From Microthrixaceae bacterium (GTDB taxonomy: Bacteria; Actinomycetota; Acidimicrobiia; Acidimicrobiales; Microtrichaceae), in the NCBI GenBank assembly GCA_023958095.1, contig JAMLGJ010000010.1, forward strand, positions 1 to 64,000: DNA of 64,000 nucleotides, given 5' to 3'. Under the pieces are notes generated by a model that ran no database searches, was not told where the DNA came from, and saw nothing but the letters and a program-made list of their open reading frames with translations. Below, one piece after another: positions 37,698 to 47,575 of this stretch. Both the position numbers and the translations under genes were made by a program. Position 1 is the first letter of the stretch, and the number at the start of each line of letters is the position of its first letter.

Positions 37698-39967
37698 TGT
37701 CGCGCCTGCCGGTCACCGAGGCCGAACTCATCGAACGGTACGGCCCGCACCTCAACCTGGAACCTCCGGGGGGCTGGAACCACGGCCTCGAGATCGACCG
37801 CGAGGTGGAGACCCACTGCTGCTTCTGCGGCCAGCAGTGCGGCATCAAGTTGAAGGTGGCCGACGACCGGGTCGTCGGCTTCGAGCCCTGGTACGACTTC
37901 CCGTTCAACAAGGGCAAGCTGTGCCCGAAGGGGGTCAAGCGCTACCTGCAGGGCAGCCATCCGGACCGTCTGCTCGAGCCCCTGGTGCGCGATCCCGGAG
38001 CCGACGGCGGTTTCCGCGAGGTCGACTGGGACACCGCGCTGCAGCGCACCGTCGCCGAGATCCAACGCATCCAGGGTGCCTACGGGAAGGACTCCTTCGC
38101 ACTGCTCTCCGGAGTGTCGTTGACCAATGAGAAGTCATACCTGATCGGCAAGTTCGCCAGGCTCGCGCTGCAGACCGCCAACCTCGACTACAACGGCCGG
38201 CTGTGCATGGTCTCCGCCGGTGCCGGCAACAAGTTGGCCCTCGGAGCCGACCGGGCGCCCAACCCGTGGAGTGACATACCGCTGGCCGAGGTGGTCTTCG
38301 TGGCCGGGGCGAACGTGGCCGAGTGCGCACCGATCACCACCAGCTACATATGGCAGGCCCGCGACCGCGGAGCGAAGCTCATCGTCTCCGACCCCCGGGT
38401 CACGCCCCTGGCACGCACCGCGGACGTGTTCCTCGGGGTGAGGCCGGGCACGGACTCGGCGCTCATGGGCACCATCCTTCACGTGCTCATCGAGAACGAC
38501 TGGCTCGACCACCACTTCATCGACGAGCACACCAGCGGGTTCGCGGACGCGGCGGCCGCGGTGCGTGACTACACCCCGCAGTGGGGTGCGCGCACCTGTG
38601 GCGTGCCCGAGGACCGCATCGTGGAGGCCGCCCGCCTGTGGGGAACCTCACAGACCGGGATGCTCCTGCACGCGCGCGGCATCGAGCACCAGTCCAAGGG
38701 CGTGGAGAACGTCCTCAGCTGCATCAACCTGGGACTCGCCACCGGCAAGTACGGCCGTCCCGGAGCCGGGGTCTGCACGATCACCGGCCAGGGCAACGGC
38801 CAGGGTGGTCGCGAGCAGGGTCACAAGTGCGACCAGCTGCCCGGGAACCGGGACATCACCAACCCCGAGCACCGCGAGTACGTGGCGGGTGTCTGGGGAT
38901 GTGACGTGGACGAGATCCCGGGCAAGGGCCTCACCGCCCAGGAGATCATCGAGGCGATACACGACGGCCAGGTCAAGGGCCTGCTGTCGATCTGCTTCAA
39001 CCCGGCGGTGTCACTGCCCGACACCGCGCACACGGCTGCGGCCCTCGACAAGCTCGAGCACTACACCACCATCGACTTCTTCCTGTCGGAGTCGGCCCAG
39101 CACGCCGATGTGGTGCTGCCCGGTTCGCTGCACGAGGAGGACGAGGGCACCACCACCTCGGTCGAGGGGCGCGCGATCAAGATCAATGCGGCCGTGCCGC
39201 CGCCCGGCAACGCCCGCCTCGACTGGGAGATCTTCCTCGACCTGGCGCGGCGTCTGGGCCGGGGGCAGTACTTCGGGTACGAGAACACCGAGCAGGTCTT
39301 CGAGGAGATGAAGGTCGCCTCCCACGGCGGCACCGCCGACTACAACGGCATGACCTGGCAGCGCATCGAGGACGAACACGGGATCTTCTGGCCCTGTCCC
39401 ACCGAGGGCCATCCCGGCACCCCGAGACTCTACGAGGGCGGCGTGTTCGCACACGAGGACGGTCGCGGCCGCTTCCACGCGGTGGCGTTCCGGGAGCCGG
39501 CGGAGGTCGTGGACGACGAGTTCCCCCTGTGGCTCACCACCGGCCGGGTGGTCTCGCAGTACCTCTCGGGAACCCAGACCCGCCGGATCGGGGCGCTCGT
39601 TGAGCAGTACCCCGAGCCCCTCTGCGAGATGCACCCCCGCCTGGCCGCGGAACTCGGTGTGCGGACCGGCGACCTGGTGACCGTCACCTCCAGGAGGGGA
39701 GCGATGACCACGCCGGCGCGCGTCGTGGAGTCGATCCGCCCCGACACGGTGTTCATCCCCTACCACTGGCCGGGTTCGAGGGCCGCCAACCAACTCACCA
39801 ACCGCGCGCTCGACCCGGTCTCGAAGATCCCCGAGTACAAGGTCTCGGCGGTGCGGGTGGCCAGGGCCGAGGGTCACGTCGAGGTGCGCGACCGGCGTGT
39901 CACCACCCTCCAGGAGCGGGCGTCAGGCGGCGCTTCGGGCGGCTGGACCCCGGGGGACGGGTCGTGA
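37697..39967 (+). CDS. Molybdopterin oxidoreductase, NarB/NasA nitrate-reductase-like
   Basis: A 756-residue Mo-bis-PGD enzyme. The N-terminal [4Fe-4S] motif is [14 protein letters not shown] with a fourth Cys in KGKLCPKG. The likely Mo ligand Cys lies in [12 protein letters not shown], worded as in NarB/Nas[32 protein letters not shown] and [20 protein letters not shown] are also typical of assimilatory nitrate reductases. It has no Tat signal, so it faces the cytoplasm. Its ATG overlaps the membrane subunit's stop (TGATG). Nitrate is the likeliest substrate; another oxyanion or a formate-type role cannot be excluded. Confidence 0.85.
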   Translation: MSRLPVTEAELIERYGPHLNLEPPGGWNHGLEIDREVETHCCFCGQQCGIKLKVADDRVVGFEPWYDFPFNKGKLCPKGVKRYLQGSHPDRLLEPLVRDPGADGGFREVDWDTALQRTVAEIQRIQGAYGKDSFALLSGVSLTNEKSYLIGKFARLALQTANLDYNGRLCMVSAGAGNKLALGADRAPNPWSDIPLAEVVFVAGANVAECAPITTSYIWQARDRGAKLIVSDPRVTPLARTADVFLGVRPGTDSALMGTILHVLIENDWLDHHFIDEHTSGFADAAAAVRDYTPQWGARTCGVPEDRIVEAARLWGTSQTGMLLHARGIEHQSKGVENVLSCINLGLATGKYGRPGAGVCTITGQGNGQGGREQGHKCDQLPGNRDITNPEHREYVAGVWGCDVDEIPGKGLTAQEIIEAIHDGQVKGLLSICFNPAVSLPDTAHTAAALDKLEHYTTIDFFLSESAQHADVVLPGSLHEEDEGTTTSVEGRAIKINAAVPPPGNARLDWEIFLDLARRLGRGQYFGYENTEQVFEEMKVASHGGTADYNGMTWQRIEDEHGIFWPCPTEGHPGTPRLYEGGVFAHEDGRGRFHAVAFREPAEVVDDEFPLWLTTGRVVSQYLSGTQTRRIGALVEQYPEPLCEMHPRLAAELGVRTGDLVTVTSRRGAMTTPARVVESIRPDTVFIPYHWPGSRAANQLTNRALDPVSKIPEYKVSAVRVARAEGHVEVRDRRVTTLQERASGGASGGWTPGDGS

Positions 39968-40611
39968 GCGCCGCCGCCGGGGCCTCGATCGTGAGCCCCC
40001 TGCTGCGCGGTCGGATGTTCGTGATCGACCAGAGCCGCTGCATCGGCTGTGAGGCCTGTGTGCAGGCATGTGAGGAGTGCGGCACCCACCGGGGCACCTC
40101 GCTCATCCATCTCGAGTTCGTCGACCGGGGAGCCACCACCCAGACGGCGCCGATGGTGTGCATGCACTGCGAGGACCCGACCTGTGCGGAGGTCTGCCCG
40201 GCGGACGCGATCAAGCAGAACGAGGACGGTGTGGTGCAGTCGGCGCTCAAGCCGCGCTGCATCGGTTGTTCGAACTGCGTGCTGGCCTGCCCGTTCGGAG
40301 TGCCCAAGTACTTCGCGCTCGCGGACCAGATGATGAAGTGCGACATGTGCTTCGACCGCACCTCGGTCGGGCTCGCCCCGATGTGCGCCTCGGTGTGTCC
40401 GAGCCAGGCCCTGTGGTACGGCACCGAGGAGGACTTCGAGGACACCCGCAGCGGCGAGCTCATGCGAGAGTTCCGTTTCGGTGCACAGGTCGTGCCCACG
40501 AAGGTGGCAACCGTGGTGCGGGATCGATCACTCGGTCCTCTCGACGTGCCAGCGGGCCAGTCGGCGACACGCTGGCAGGACGATCCGTTCGGGCTCGGGG
40601 AGTCGCTGTGA
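39964..40611 (+). CDS. Four-cluster ferredoxin-like electron-transfer subunit
   Basis: A 215-residue subunit with the cysteine pattern of four [4Fe-4S] clusters: [42 protein letters not shown] and [21 protein letters not shown]. This is the layout of NrfC/DmsB/FdhB-type subunits that carry electrons from a membrane partner to a molybdenum subunit. The GTG start overlaps the catalytic subunit's stop (GTGA). Confidence 0.92.
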   Translation: MSAAAGASIVSPLLRGRMFVIDQSRCIGCEACVQACEECGTHRGTSLIHLEFVDRGATTQTAPMVCMHCEDPTCAEVCPADAIKQNEDGVVQSALKPRCIGCSNCVLACPFGVPKYFALADQMMKCDMCFDRTSVGLAPMCASVCPSQALWYGTEEDFEDTRSGELMREFRFGAQVVPTKVATVVRDRSLGPLDVPAGQSATRWQDDPFGLGESL

Positions 40612-41168
40612 ACCCCCACGAGCCGGAGTCCGGCACCGGCACACCCGCCGAGACGGCACCGGAATGGGGTGCGCCGGCCGAGCCGGAACTGTGGCGCGAG
40701 GAGTTCCCCTACACCGCGACCGGTGAGGAGTTGGTCCTGCGCCGTGACTTCACCCGCTACCTGCTGGCGGCCTCCGGAGCATTCGCGGCCGGGGCGGCGG
40801 GCGCCGCGGTCTGGGCGGGCATGCGCCGCGCGAACGTCGGCGAACCGCGTGCGGTGGTGGACCTGGCAGAGGTGCCCGAGGGCGGTGACCACCTGTTCGC
40901 CTACCCGACCGAGCAGGACCCGGCGATCCTCGTTCACCTGCCCGGAGGTGAGCTCCGGGCGTTCTCGCAGAAGTGCACGCACCTGGGATGCGTGGTCTTC
41001 TGGCAGTCCGACCAGGACCGGCTGTTCTGTCCCTGCCACGAAGGGGTGTTCGACCCGCGCACCGGGGACCCCACCGCAGGGCCGCCCGACCGGCCACTCG
41101 AGCGCATCGAGGTGGCGGTGCGCGACGGCGTCGTGTGGGCGCTCGGAGCCGCGGACGGGGAGCCCTGA
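40608..41168 (+). CDS. Rieske [2Fe-2S] protein with Tat-type membrane anchor
   Basis: A 186-residue Rieske protein. The cluster ligands are in [10 protein letters not shown] and [10 protein letters not shown] single hydrophobic segment ([21 protein letters not shown]) follows RRDF, a Tat-like motif, so the domain probably sits outside the membrane. It has the disulfide-type cysteines of quinol-oxidising Rieske proteins. The GTG start overlaps the ferredoxin-like gene's stop (GTGA). A Rieske subunit beside a NarB-like catalytic subunit is uncommon. Confidence 0.92.
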   Translation: MNPHEPESGTGTPAETAPEWGAPAEPELWREEFPYTATGEELVLRRDFTRYLLAASGAFAAGAAGAAVWAGMRRANVGEPRAVVDLAEVPEGGDHLFAYPTEQDPAILVHLPGGELRAFSQKCTHLGCVVFWQSDQDRLFCPCHEGVFDPRTGDPTAGPPDRPLERIEVAVRDGVVWALGAADGEP

Positions 41169-41377
41169 TGCCCGGCCCGTCGCGATCGGAGCGGCGTCGC
41201 AGCGGCGGCCTGCTCGTCTACCTGTTGTTGCTGGTCTCGTTGCAGGTGTTCCTGATGGTCGTCGCACTCGAGGGGGCCATGGGTTCGGACTTCGGCCTCG
41301 CACGCAACGCAGCCGTGCTCTCGGCGTTCGTGTTCGCGGCGGCGCTGGGGCTGCGCTGGTTCGTGGGACATGACTGA
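41168..41377 (+). CDS. Small two-TM protein of the molybdo-oxidoreductase operon
   Basis: A 69-residue protein with two hydrophobic segments (LLVYLLLLVSLQVFLMVVAL and AAVLSAFVFAAALGLRWFVG). ATG 41168 overlaps the Rieske stop by one base, and the end overlaps the HPP gene by eight. The coupling implies a subunit or assembly helper of the membrane complex. I recognise no family. Confidence 0.7.
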   Translation: MPGPSRSERRRSGGLLVYLLLLVSLQVFLMVVALEGAMGSDFGLARNAAVLSAFVFAAALGLRWFVGHD

Positions 41378-42038
41378 CCCGGCACCTCCGGGCTCCGGTG
41401 CGGAGCCCGACCGGAGCCGGCCACCCTCCGGGCCGGGTCCCGTGGGTGGGGACATCGCAAGGATCGTCTACGGCGTCGGGGAGCGGTTCCGTCTGCCGGG
41501 GTTGACCGAGCGCCATTCCTCGGTGGCCGTGATGGGCGCGTTCGCCCTGGTCAACGGGATCATCTCGATAGCGATCATGGCCGCTGCCGCGGCGGTGACG
41601 GGCCAGCCGCTCATCTTCCCGTCGCTGGGACCCACCGCGTTCCTGTTGTTCTACACACCGACGGTGCCGGCCGCGTCGCCGCGCAACACGGTGCTGGGCC
41701 ATGCGATCGGGGTTGGCGCGGGCTACCTGTCGCTGGTCCTGTTCGGGCTGACCGATGCGGGCCCCGCCCTGGCCGAGGGGGTGACCTGGCCCCGGGTAGG
41801 GGCTGCCGCGCTGTCCCTGGGCCTGACCAGTGGCGTGATGGTGTGGGCCAGGGTGCCCCACCCGCCAGCGGGAGCCACCACGCTCATAGTCTCACTCGGG
41901 ATCATCGCCGCTCCCGTGGAGCTGGCGGTCCTCATGCTGGCGGTGGTGCTGCTCGTGATGCAGGGAGTGGCCATCAACCGGATCGCGGGGATCGACTACC
42001 CCCTGTGGTCACCGTCGAGTGGGCGAGCTGCCCGCTGA
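41370..42038 (+). CDS. HPP family membrane protein, candidate nitrite transporter
   Basis: A 222-residue protein with the HPP motif VPHPPAGATTLIVSLG, the FPSLGPTAFLLFYTPT and SPRNTVLGHAIGVGAGY stretches, and four or five membrane segments. Plant-chloroplast and cyanobacterial HPP proteins move nitrite. As the last gene of an operon with a nitrate-reductase-like enzyme, nitrite export or uptake is a strong inference. The start overlaps the preceding gene by 8 bp. Confidence 0.85.
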   Translation: MTDPAPPGSGAEPDRSRPPSGPGPVGGDIARIVYGVGERFRLPGLTERHSSVAVMGAFALVNGIISIAIMAAAAAVTGQPLIFPSLGPTAFLLFYTPTVPAASPRNTVLGHAIGVGAGYLSLVLFGLTDAGPALAEGVTWPRVGAAALSLGLTSGVMVWARVPHPPAGATTLIVSLGIIAAPVELAVLMLAVVLLVMQGVAINRIAGIDYPLWSPSSGRAAR

Positions 42039-42110
42039 CGCGACGGCACCCGAGGTGGGCCTCGCGGTCCATTCCCCGGTGATTGCTCAACACCGTTAAC
42101 CGGGGCGCCG

Positions 42111-43454
42111 ATGAGGATGGCGATGGATGAAGAGGAAGACCTGACCGGCCCCGAGGCCCTTGCGTACCGGTCCTTCGGCAACGAGTTCCCGGTGCTGATG
42201 GTCCTCGTGGATCCCGACATGTGCATCAGCTGGGCCAGTCCCGGATCGATGCCCGTCCTCGGCTACCAACCCGATGAGTTGGTCGGGCTGTCGGTTCTCG
42301 AACTGCTGCACCCCGACGACCTGGCCTCGATCGCGGAGCTTCTCGGCAACGCCGCGGTGCACCCGGCTGAGACGTTGTCCTCACCGGCGGCAGCCCGCCT
42401 CGTGGAGTTCCCCGTGCGGGCCCGTTGCGCAGCCGGCACCTGGGAGCCCATGAGTGCGTCCGGACGGGTCCTGGATTCCGACGGGACCCTGCTCGGGGTG
42501 ATCCGCTCCGCCCGCGAGGTGCACGCACTCGACATGGTGATCGGCGGCCTCGGTGCCCGTGGTGACCTGGACTCGGTCCTCGCGGCGGTGCTCGACCTGG
42601 CCTGCAGCCAGTTCAGGGTGCCCAGCGCATGGATAATCCACGATGCGGACGGCTCGGCCGAGGTTGTGGGCACCGATGATCCCGAGGTCCTGCAGCGGAC
42701 ACCGCACATGCTGGGCGACCTCCGCGGTGCGGGGTTGAGCGCCGATGTCATCGCCCGGGGCGGCACCTGGTCGGTGCCCATCCTCTCGGCCACGGGCGAG
42801 ACGCTGTTCGGGATTCTCCAACTCAGCGAGCGGCGCCCCGGTGGCCCTGCGCCACTGGATGTGCACCTCCTGGCCCGTGTGGCCTCCCTCGCATCGATCG
42901 CGTTCGCACGTCACCGCGACGACCAGCTGCTCACCGAGGCCGCGACCACCGACTACCTGACGGGACTCGCGAACCGTCGACAGTTCGAGCGCCGACTGGC
43001 CGAGACGTCCTTGGTGGTGGAGGAGACACCGCTGACACTGCTGTACGTCGACGTGGACGACTTCAAGGCGGTCAACGACTCCCTCGGGCACAAGGTCGGC
43101 GACGAGGTGCTCGCCGTGGTCGCCCGACGACTCGCCGGCGAGGTCCGCTCCTGTGACTTCGTCGGCCGGCTGGGAGGCGACGAGTTCGCGGTCGGCGTGC
43201 TGGGCCTCGACCGTGTCGAGGCCGCCTCCCTCGCCGCCAGGCTCGGGCAGACCCTGGCCGAACCGATCACGGTCGGGTGCTCGAGCATTGCGGTGACCGC
43301 CAGCATCGGCATCGCCAGGGCGTTCGACGAGGATTCCCTCGAGACGATCCTCGAACGTGGCGACGACGACATGTTCCTGCGCAAGCGCTCACGTCGCTCA
43401 GAGCTCCAGCGGAGCCGCCCGAACTCGCCCACTGACCCGGCGCATATCGGCTGA
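42111..43454 (+). CDS. PAS-GAF-GGDEF diguanylate cyclase
   Basis: A 447-residue cytosolic enzyme that makes c-di-GMP. A PAS domain (WASPGSMPVLGYQPDELVG, residues about 15-125) is followed by a GAF-like domain (about 145-265) and a GGDEF domain with the intact RLGGDEFAVG near residue 353 and the usual DYLTGLANRRQF entry. No EAL domain is present. Three ATGs lie in a row (42111, 42117, 42123), so the exact start is open. An HD-GYP gene 6 kb away would degrade the same messenger. Confidence 0.92.
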   Translation: MRMAMDEEEDLTGPEALAYRSFGNEFPVLMVLVDPDMCISWASPGSMPVLGYQPDELVGLSVLELLHPDDLASIAELLGNAAVHPAETLSSPAAARLVEFPVRARCAAGTWEPMSASGRVLDSDGTLLGVIRSAREVHALDMVIGGLGARGDLDSVLAAVLDLACSQFRVPSAWIIHDADGSAEVVGTDDPEVLQRTPHMLGDLRGAGLSADVIARGGTWSVPILSATGETLFGILQLSERRPGGPAPLDVHLLARVASLASIAFARHRDDQLLTEAATTDYLTGLANRRQFERRLAETSLVVEETPLTLLYVDVDDFKAVNDSLGHKVGDEVLAVVARRLAGEVRSCDFVGRLGGDEFAVGVLGLDRVEAASLAARLGQTLAEPITVGCSSIAVTASIGIARAFDEDSLETILERGDDDMFLRKRSRRSELQRSRPNSPTDPAHIG

Positions 43455-43636
43455 CGGCCGGTCCCGGTCCCCGGGAGAGAGCACCGGGCCAGCGTTGCAG
43501 GTGCTCCCGCCAACGGATTCGTTGGCCGGTGTCCCACGGAACGCCGCGATGTCACATTCCCCCAACGAAGGTGTTCTCCGGTGCCCCTGCAGCGGAACGG
43601 CACCGTGTTGCGTTCGTTGGCGATGGGAGGAGTTCG

Positions 43637-44524
43637 GTGGGTCAGAACGGCATCGACGACGTGGTGCGGCCACGCCTGACCGTGTTGGGCACGGTCACCG
43701 TCGATGGCCGCGAGGTGACGCGGTCACAGGCTGCGCTGCTGTCGGCACTTGCCCTGCGCCAGGGTCCTGCATCGGTACCCGCCGGGGCGGCGGGCAGCGG
43801 CCCCGACGACGGGCACGAGGCGGCGCCACCGGGTGCCCCGGTGGGAGCCGACGTCCTCATCGATGCGGTTTGGCCGTCGGGGGCTCCCGGGTCGGCCCGG
43901 TCCTCGTTGCAGAACCAGGTGTCGCGCCTGCGCCGGAGCTTCGGCCCCGAGGTGGTGCTGAGCACCAGGGCCGGATACAGGCTCGGACTCGGTACCGACG
44001 CAGCCCTGTTCGAGGCCCAGGCGGACAAGGGGTGTGCCCTGCCACCCACCAGGGCCGCGGTGGAGCTGCTCGAAGCTGCGGGACGGCTCTGGGGTGGGCA
44101 CCCCTATGAGGCGCTGGCCGACGACACGACCGCGGTCGCGGAGTCGGCGCGGTTGTGCGCGCTGCACCAGCGCGTCGAGCAGTGCCTGGCCCGGGCGCGC
44201 ATCGCCATCGGCGACCACCGCAGGGCGGCGGTGGAACTGGCGGCGATGATCGAATCGGATCCCTATGCCGAGGTGAGCTGGGAGCTGTTGATCAGGGCCC
44301 TCGTGGCCGATGGGCGTCGGGCCGAGGCCCTGCAGGCCTGCTCGCGCCTCGAGTCCGTGCTCGAGGAGGACCTGGGCGCCCGGCCCTCGGGACGGATCGA
44401 GTCGTTGCGGCGGCAACTCGTCTCAGTGCCCGAGGACAGCTGCGCCGGAGCCGTCGCCCACAGGAACCGCCACCGCTGCAGGGACCGTCACAGGAACCAG
44501 CGGACCCCCGGCGAGGGTTCATAG
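43637..44524 (+). CDS. SARP/AfsR-like regulator with BTAD domain
   Basis: A 295-residue regulator. The N-terminal winged helix (RPRLTVLGTVTVDGREVTRSQAALL, then SLQNQVSRLRRSFGPEVVLSTRAGYRL) binds DNA. The BTAD helical repeats (EQCLARARIAIGDHRRAAVELAAMI, then EVSWELLIRALVADGRRAEAL) follow. A Gly/Ala/Pro insert of 35 residues splits the winged helix, which is odd. GTG 43637 is preceded by GGGAGGAG. The last 20 residues overlap the convergent gene by 37 bp and are Arg/His-rich. There is no ATPase domain. Targets may be the two TPR-like genes beside it. Confidence 0.82.
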   Translation: MGQNGIDDVVRPRLTVLGTVTVDGREVTRSQAALLSALALRQGPASVPAGAAGSGPDDGHEAAPPGAPVGADVLIDAVWPSGAPGSARSSLQNQVSRLRRSFGPEVVLSTRAGYRLGLGTDAALFEAQADKGCALPPTRAAVELLEAAGRLWGGHPYEALADDTTAVAESARLCALHQRVEQCLARARIAIGDHRRAAVELAAMIESDPYAEVSWELLIRALVADGRRAEALQACSRLESVLEEDLGARPSGRIESLRRQLVSVPEDSCAGAVAHRNRHRCRDRHRNQRTPGEGS

Positions 44525-45750
44525 GCGCACACGTGGCCCGTCGACACCGTCGCGGACAGGTGCTCGGCCAGCACGCGGTGGTCCTCATGGAGTGAGGAGA
44601 TGGTGCGCCGGAGCAGCTTCGAGACCCGCGAGCGCGCACGGTCGTCGCGCAGCACCTCCGCGAGGTCGCCGGTCGTGAGCGCGTCGAGATCCACACTGTC
44701 CGGCCCAACCGTTGAGAACGCCGCTGAGAGCCCATCCAGCAGCACCGTTCGTGGCTCGTCGGGGTCCTCCGGGCCGCGGCTCGTCGCGCAGCGTGCCGGG
44801 CGCTGTGCGACCCGGTGCTCGAGGAGCACTGCGGGGATCGCCGCCCCGGGGCGCCGGAGGAGCTCGGCCACCGCATGGAGCCCGAGCCGGTCCGGCACCT
44901 CCACGGACGGCTGGATGCCGAAACCGACGACCCATGACCCCCGGGCCGTGCCGGCACCCCCGGACATGTGCAGCAGGTGTCCCGATGCCGGTTGCGGTGC
45001 CGCGCCTCCCCGTGGGTCGCCCCCGGTGTGGTCCGTCGGACGGCCCGAGGTGCTGTCGGTGGGCGGGCGGGTGCCTTCGTGGGGACGCCCTGCACAGGCC
45101 TGCAGGGCGCGGTCGGCCTCACCGAGGAGGTGCAGCGAACCGCCGGCTGCGAAGAACGTGCGGGCGCTCACCAGTGCGCGCCGGGCGGCACCGAGGTGAG
45201 CCGTCGCGCCTGCGGCGGTGCTGCAGTGGGCGGCCGTGATCTCGGCCCGTGCCAGTTCGAGGCGCGCCCGCGCTCCCCAAAGGGGGGCACGGGCATCCCC
45301 GGTGGCGACGGCTGCCCCGAAGTGCGCGATGGCGGTCCTCAGGTCACCCCTCGCAACAGCCAGGTGGCCCCGAAGGGACTCCACGGGTGTCAGCGGGGTC
45401 CCGTCGATGCAGAGGAAGTCGGCCCGGAGGGAGTCCACGGTCCCCATCAACTGCTCCGCGAGCCCCTCCACGTGGACCCGCGACACACTCCACACCGCAG
45501 CCGCGAGCTCCTGGGTGGACCAGGTGGAGGCGTCGTCGGTGTGGGCAAGCAGCTCCGCCGCCTCCGAGGGCCGGCCGGTGCAGATGAGCGCCCGTGCCCT
45601 GAGTGCGGGATGCAACCCGGCTGCCGCATCGGCCCAGCGTTCGTCGCGTCCTGCGAGGTGGTCCACCTCCACCGCGAGATGCTCGGGCAACTGCGAGGAG
45701 TCGGCCAGGTCGGGGATGTCCCGGTCCGGGTCGAAGGGTGGAAGCGCCAC
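44488..45750 (-). CDS. TPR-like protein with actinobacterial C-terminal module (paralogue of 45773 gene)
   Basis: A 420-residue protein. The first 215 residues are Ala/Leu-rich helical repeats (HPALRARALICTGRPSEAAELLA and similar), then a Pro/Gly/Thr linker. The C-terminal 180 residues read GFGIQPSVEVPDRLGLHAVAELLRRPG, VSKLLRRTISSL and VSTGHVCAYEP. That is the module ending many actinobacterial TPR/ATPase regulators (DSKGLRYLAxLLxxPG ... RVxKAIRxAL ... TGxxCxYxP). GTG 45750 follows TAGGAT by 6 nt. The divergent neighbour is a longer paralogue. Confidence 0.72.
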   Translation of the reverse strand: MALPPFDPDRDIPDLADSSQLPEHLAVEVDHLAGRDERWADAAAGLHPALRARALICTGRPSEAAELLAHTDDASTWSTQELAAAVWSVSRVHVEGLAEQLMGTVDSLRADFLCIDGTPLTPVESLRGHLAVARGDLRTAIAHFGAAVATGDARAPLWGARARLELARAEITAAHCSTAAGATAHLGAARRALVSARTFFAAGGSLHLLGEADRALQACAGRPHEGTRPPTDSTSGRPTDHTGGDPRGGAAPQPASGHLLHMSGGAGTARGSWVVGFGIQPSVEVPDRLGLHAVAELLRRPGAAIPAVLLEHRVAQRPARCATSRGPEDPDEPRTVLLDGLSAAFSTVGPDSVDLDALTTGDLAEVLRDDRARSRVSKLLRRTISSLHEDHRVLAEHLSATVSTGHVCAYEPSPGVRWFL

Positions 45751-45756
45751 AGCGGA

Positions 45757-45766
45757 ATCCTATGGT
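45757..45766. promoter_or_regulatory. Overlapping divergent -10 boxes of the paralogue pair
   Basis: TAGGAT (45757-45762, minus strand) and TATGGT (45761-45766, plus strand) share two base pairs. Each is exactly 6 nt from a GTG start (45750 and 45773). Only 22 bp separate the two genes, so both must be leaderless, and polymerase cannot use both at once. Confidence 0.6.
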
Positions 45767-45772
45767 CGGTGT

Positions 45773-47566
45773 GTGCGAGAACCGCTTCCCTGGGAGGTCG
45801 TCGAGACCTTCCCGTCGGCCGACCCGGACCTGATCGCCCACTGGTTCGGTGCCTGCGGCCGTGCCGGCAGCCCCGCGGAGCGCGTCGAGGCGAACGTGGG
45901 CGCGGCGTTGTCGTCGTACTGGGCTGTCCAATCCGGCCACGAACAGGACTTCGAGGCCAACCTGAAGCGGCGCCGAGAGCTCGTCGCGGCGGCCTGGGAC
46001 GCCGCATCGGAGACGGGCGAGCCCGACCTCCTGGCAACGGCCGCGCTGGGGAGGCTCCACGCGCTGTGGGGTCCCGACGACGCCGAGGGTCGGCGGGAGA
46101 TGCTGGTGGTGCTCGGGGGGCTCGCCCCGCGTCTGGTCGACGAGGACCTGAGGGCCCGTGCCATCGAATGGCGGGTCCTGCAGTGCTTCGACCTCGGCGA
46201 CCTCGACGGGGTGCGGACCGGTGCGGCCGAACTGGAGGCACTCGGGGGTACGGCCGCGGACACGCTCCGCTGCCGGCGCATCGAGTTGTGGCGTGCGAAC
46301 CTGGCGATGCTCGAGGGCGACCTCGACCGTGCGGTGGCCATCAACACCGGAGCCATCTCCGCCACGGCCTCGACGGCGGGTTCCCCGTTCTCGTTTCAGA
46401 ACGCGGCGATAACCATCGCCATCGAGCGGTTCCTGCGGCGCGGCCTGGCCGACGTGTTGGACTCGGTGCGTTCGATCCGGGCCTCCTCCCCGCGCGTTGC
46501 CGCCAACTGGGACGTGGGCCTCGCGTTCACGCTCTCGGAGTGCGGGGAGCTCGACGAGGCCGCCCGGCTGTTCGCCGAGATGTCCCGGGCGGACTTCGCG
46601 GGGGTTCCACGTGACCTCAACTGGTTGGTGACGATGCACCTGCTGGGGCTGGTCGCGGTCCACCTCGAGGACACCGCGGCGATGGAGGTCCTGCTCGGCA
46701 TGCTCGGGCCCCACGAGCACCTCGATGCCACCCATGGCTGCGGGTACGCCTCCTACGGCCCGGTGGGACGGGTCGTGGGCAGCCTCGCGGCCCACCTCGG
46801 CGACCCGGATCGTGCCGACAAGGCCTTCGCCTCGGTGCTCGCCAGCCGTGAGCCCGGTCCGTGGACCGCGCTCACCCTCCACGACCGCGCAGTGGCCCGT
46901 TCGGGCGCGGACCCCGATGCAGCGGAGCGACTCGCCGAAGCGGCTGCAACCGAGTGCGACCGCCTGGGGCTGTCGGAGTGGGCCGAGGCCGCGCGTTCGG
47001 TGCGTGCGCGGGCGCTCGAGGCGAGCGCGCACCGCGCATCGGTGACGGTCGGACCCGACGGCTGTGTGCTGCGCCACCCCCTCGGAACCGCACGTGTGTC
47101 GGGGAAGGGAGCGCAGTACCTGGTGCGCATGCTCCTGGAGCCGGGTGAACCCATCGCCGCAGCAGAGCTCGACGATCCCGGGGGCCACGGCGCGCGTGTG
47201 CCCAGGGGGTCCCGGCTGGCCGTCGCCGACGACGAGGCGCTCGCCGCGTACCGCCGGCGCCTCTCCGAGCTGCGAGACAGGGCCTCGGAGCTCGACACCG
47301 AGGAGCTGGCCGAGGTCGAGTTCCTCCGTCGAACGGTCGCGGCGGCCCGCCACATGGCTTCCTCCGCTCCGGAGGACGAACGTGTCAGGGTGCGCGTCAC
47401 CAAGGCGATCAGGCGCTGTTTGGACAGTGTGGCCGAGCAGTCGCCGCGCCTCGGGCTGCACCTGCGCGAAGCGGTGTCGACCGGCACGAGTTGCATGTAC
47501 GCGCCCGCCGACGGGCTCCGGTGGGAGCACATCACCCCCGGTGGAAACCTCCCTGGGGCTCCGTAG
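45773..47566 (+). CDS. Large TPR-like protein with actinobacterial C-terminal module
   Basis: A 597-residue protein. The N-terminal 430 residues are helical repeats (ANLKRRRELVAAAWDAASETGEPDLLATAAL, and LEGDLDRAVAINTGAIS). The C-terminal 170 carry ARVSGKGAQYLVRMLLEPGEP, AYRRRLSELRDRASEL, RVRVTKAIRRCLDSVAEQSPRLGLHLREAV and TGTSCMYAP, the known actinobacterial module. The start is GTG 45773, 6 nt after TATGGT. It is a longer paralogue of the divergent gene. It has no NTPase domain, so it probably acts through protein contacts. Confidence 0.78.
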   Translation: MREPLPWEVVETFPSADPDLIAHWFGACGRAGSPAERVEANVGAALSSYWAVQSGHEQDFEANLKRRRELVAAAWDAASETGEPDLLATAALGRLHALWGPDDAEGRREMLVVLGGLAPRLVDEDLRARAIEWRVLQCFDLGDLDGVRTGAAELEALGGTAADTLRCRRIELWRANLAMLEGDLDRAVAINTGAISATASTAGSPFSFQNAAITIAIERFLRRGLADVLDSVRSIRASSPRVAANWDVGLAFTLSECGELDEAARLFAEMSRADFAGVPRDLNWLVTMHLLGLVAVHLEDTAAMEVLLGMLGPHEHLDATHGCGYASYGPVGRVVGSLAAHLGDPDRADKAFASVLASREPGPWTALTLHDRAVARSGADPDAAERLAEAAATECDRLGLSEWAEAARSVRARALEASAHRASVTVGPDGCVLRHPLGTARVSGKGAQYLVRMLLEPGEPIAAAELDDPGGHGARVPRGSRLAVADDEALAAYRRRLSELRDRASELDTEELAEVEFLRRTVAAARHMASSAPEDERVRVRVTKAIRRCLDSVAEQSPRLGLHLREAVSTGTSCMYAPADGLRWEHITPGGNLPGAP

Positions 47567-47575
47567 CATCGGGGG

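Noticed and set aside
39900-41861. A 653-codon minus-strand frame across the ferredoxin, Rieske and HPP genes
   Set aside because: The opposite strand encodes secure families with clear motifs; the minus frame is Arg/Gly/Ser-rich shadow sequence.
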